This document shows positions 6,803-7,527 of a stretch of DNA of 7,527 bases, piece after piece (the stretch's first letter is position 1; every line of letters starts with the position of its first letter). The notes beneath the pieces were generated by a model. The model saw only the letters and a program-made list of their open reading frames with translations. It had not been told where the DNA came from and ran no database searches. The stretch is from a bacterium (GTDB taxonomy: Bacteria > UBP15 > UBA6099 > DSWB01). The stretch is taken from contig JAGUYV010000115.1 in the NCBI GenBank assembly GCA_020061125.1, positions 1 through 7,527 on the forward strand, given 5' to 3'. The translations under genes and the position numbers were made by a program.

Positions 6803-7527
6803 TCATTTACCGTACATGTCTTCGATGAGGTCTTTGTACTTGTCCAGAATGATTCTCTTTTTGAGCTTCATGGTGGGCGTGAGTTCTCCGGTTTCCTGCG
6901 TGAACTCGCCGGGGACCACGCGGAACTTTTTGATGCGCTCATAGCGCGCCAGGGCGCTGTTCTTTTCTTCAATGTCCTTTTCGAGTTGCGCGAGCACGGC
7001 CGGGTGCGCATCGAGGGGTTGCGAAGCGTCGAGTCCGTGCTCGGACGCGAACCGCGCCAGGGCTTCGCAGTCCAGGGTCAACAGCGCGGTAAGGTATGGC
7101 CGCGCGTCGCCCACCACCACGGACTGGTTGACCAGCGGGATGGAGGTGAGCAGGAATTCGAGGTTCAGCGGCGCGATGTTCTTGCCCCCGGAAGTAATGA
7201 TCAGCTCCTTGATGCGGCCGGTGATGTGCAGAAATCCCTCGTCATCGAACGAACCCATGTCGCCGGTGTGGCACCAGCCGTTGCGCAGGGTTTCGTCCGT
7301 GGCCTGCGGGTTCTTGAAATATCCGGGAAACACATTGGGGCCGCGCACCACGATCTCGCCGGAGTCCGTGATGGCCACCGCCACGCCCGGCAGGGGCCTG
7401 CCCACGGCGTCGTAGCGGATTTCATCCAGCGGAATCTGCGTGGCCGGGGCCGTGGTTTCGGTCATGCCCCAGGCCTGAATCACGGGCATGCCCATGGCGG
7501 TGAAGAACTCGGCGATTTCCGGGGCCA
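6803..7527 (-). CDS. Long-chain acyl-CoA synthetase (AMP-forming), C-terminal 240 residues
   Basis: The frame is open to the right edge, so only the last 240 residues are seen; full-length members of this family have about 600. It would join a long-chain fatty acid to CoA with ATP through an acyl-AMP intermediate. Visible blocks, counted from the first full codon, are: QAWGMTET (17-24, the adenylate-binding motif, usually YGLTE); GEIVVRGP (56-63); TGD (87-89, ribose-binding Asp); GRIKELIITSGGKNIAP (103-119, hinge and typical FACS block); and PTMK near 217-220, with the likely catalytic lysine 220. The sequence before the internal ATG at 7493-7495 (APEIAEFFTAMG) also matches the family, so that ATG is not the start. 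The ITSGGKN wording and long C-terminal tail fit the FAA1/FadD15 (COG1022) group better than FadD. The gene is intact up to its TGA. A GC-rich 97-bp gap separates it from the membrane protein gene. Confidence 0.93.
   Translation of the reverse strand, partial: APEIAEFFTAMGMPVIQAWGMTETTAPATQIPLDEIRYDAVGRPLPGVAVAITDSGEIVVRGPNVFPGYFKNPQATDETLRNGWCHTGDMGSFDDEGFLHITGRIKELIITSGGKNIAPLNLEFLLTSIPLVNQSVVVGDARPYLTALLTLDCEALARFASEHGLDASQPLDAHPAVLAQLEKDIEEKNSALARYERIKKFRVVPGEFTQETGELTPTMKLKKRIILDKYKDLIEDMYGK

Noticed and set aside
7493-7495. ATG as the start of the acyl-CoA synthetase
   Set aside because: The codons before it to the edge still match the family, and the adenylation core would be missing.

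Overview
The window is GC-rich bacterial DNA with one converging gene pair. A very large exported-type repeat protein runs rightward and is cut by the left edge. A leftward group of three genes (acyl-CoA synthetase, small membrane protein, PlsC-type acyltransferase) is cut by the right edge. Gene density, Shine-Dalgarno sites, a consensus -10 hexamer and a clean intrinsic terminator all fit a Gram-negative-type bacterium. The style of the acyltransferase and acyl-CoA synthetase, with a giant fibronectin-type protein next door, suggests a deltaproteobacterial lineage (Desulfobacterota or Myxococcota). That placement is an impression from protein style, not a demonstrated fact.

Left region (1-4654): a single reading frame with 1549 codons visible and its true start outside the window. 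After an N-terminal remnant of about 135 residues come about twelve beta-sandwich modules of fibronectin-III or Ig-like type. About 42 cysteines are spread along the chain. No sortase motif, transmembrane anchor or beta-barrel is visible at the C-terminus. The best general description is a secreted or cell-surface modular protein, possibly an adhesin or matrix protein.

Centre (4655-5118): a convergent intergenic region of 464 bp. It begins with a strong intrinsic terminator at 4689-4716. It then holds three related, hairpin-forming copies of a short interspersed repeat, at about 4780-4840, 4973-5039 and 5067-5113. The repeats share the cores GGTACAGGC and CCCAGTCCC, and the middle copy is inverted. 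I see no convincing gene here. This is the least explained DNA in the window.

Right region (5119-7527, all on the minus strand): in transcription order, the C-terminal 240 residues of a long-chain acyl-CoA synthetase, then a 97-bp GC-palindromic gap with a good -10 box, then a 230-residue single-pass membrane protein of unknown function, then (24 bp later) a 289-residue lysophospholipid acyltransferase-family protein. The ligase would make acyl-CoA and the acyltransferase would use an acyl thioester to build glycerolipids, so a lipid synthesis or remodelling group is a reasonable inference. The small membrane protein is probably co-transcribed with the acyltransferase.

I found no CRISPR array, tRNA, rRNA, insertion sequence or clearly new multi-gene system. 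The repeat family and the unrecognised membrane protein are the parts most worth a second look.
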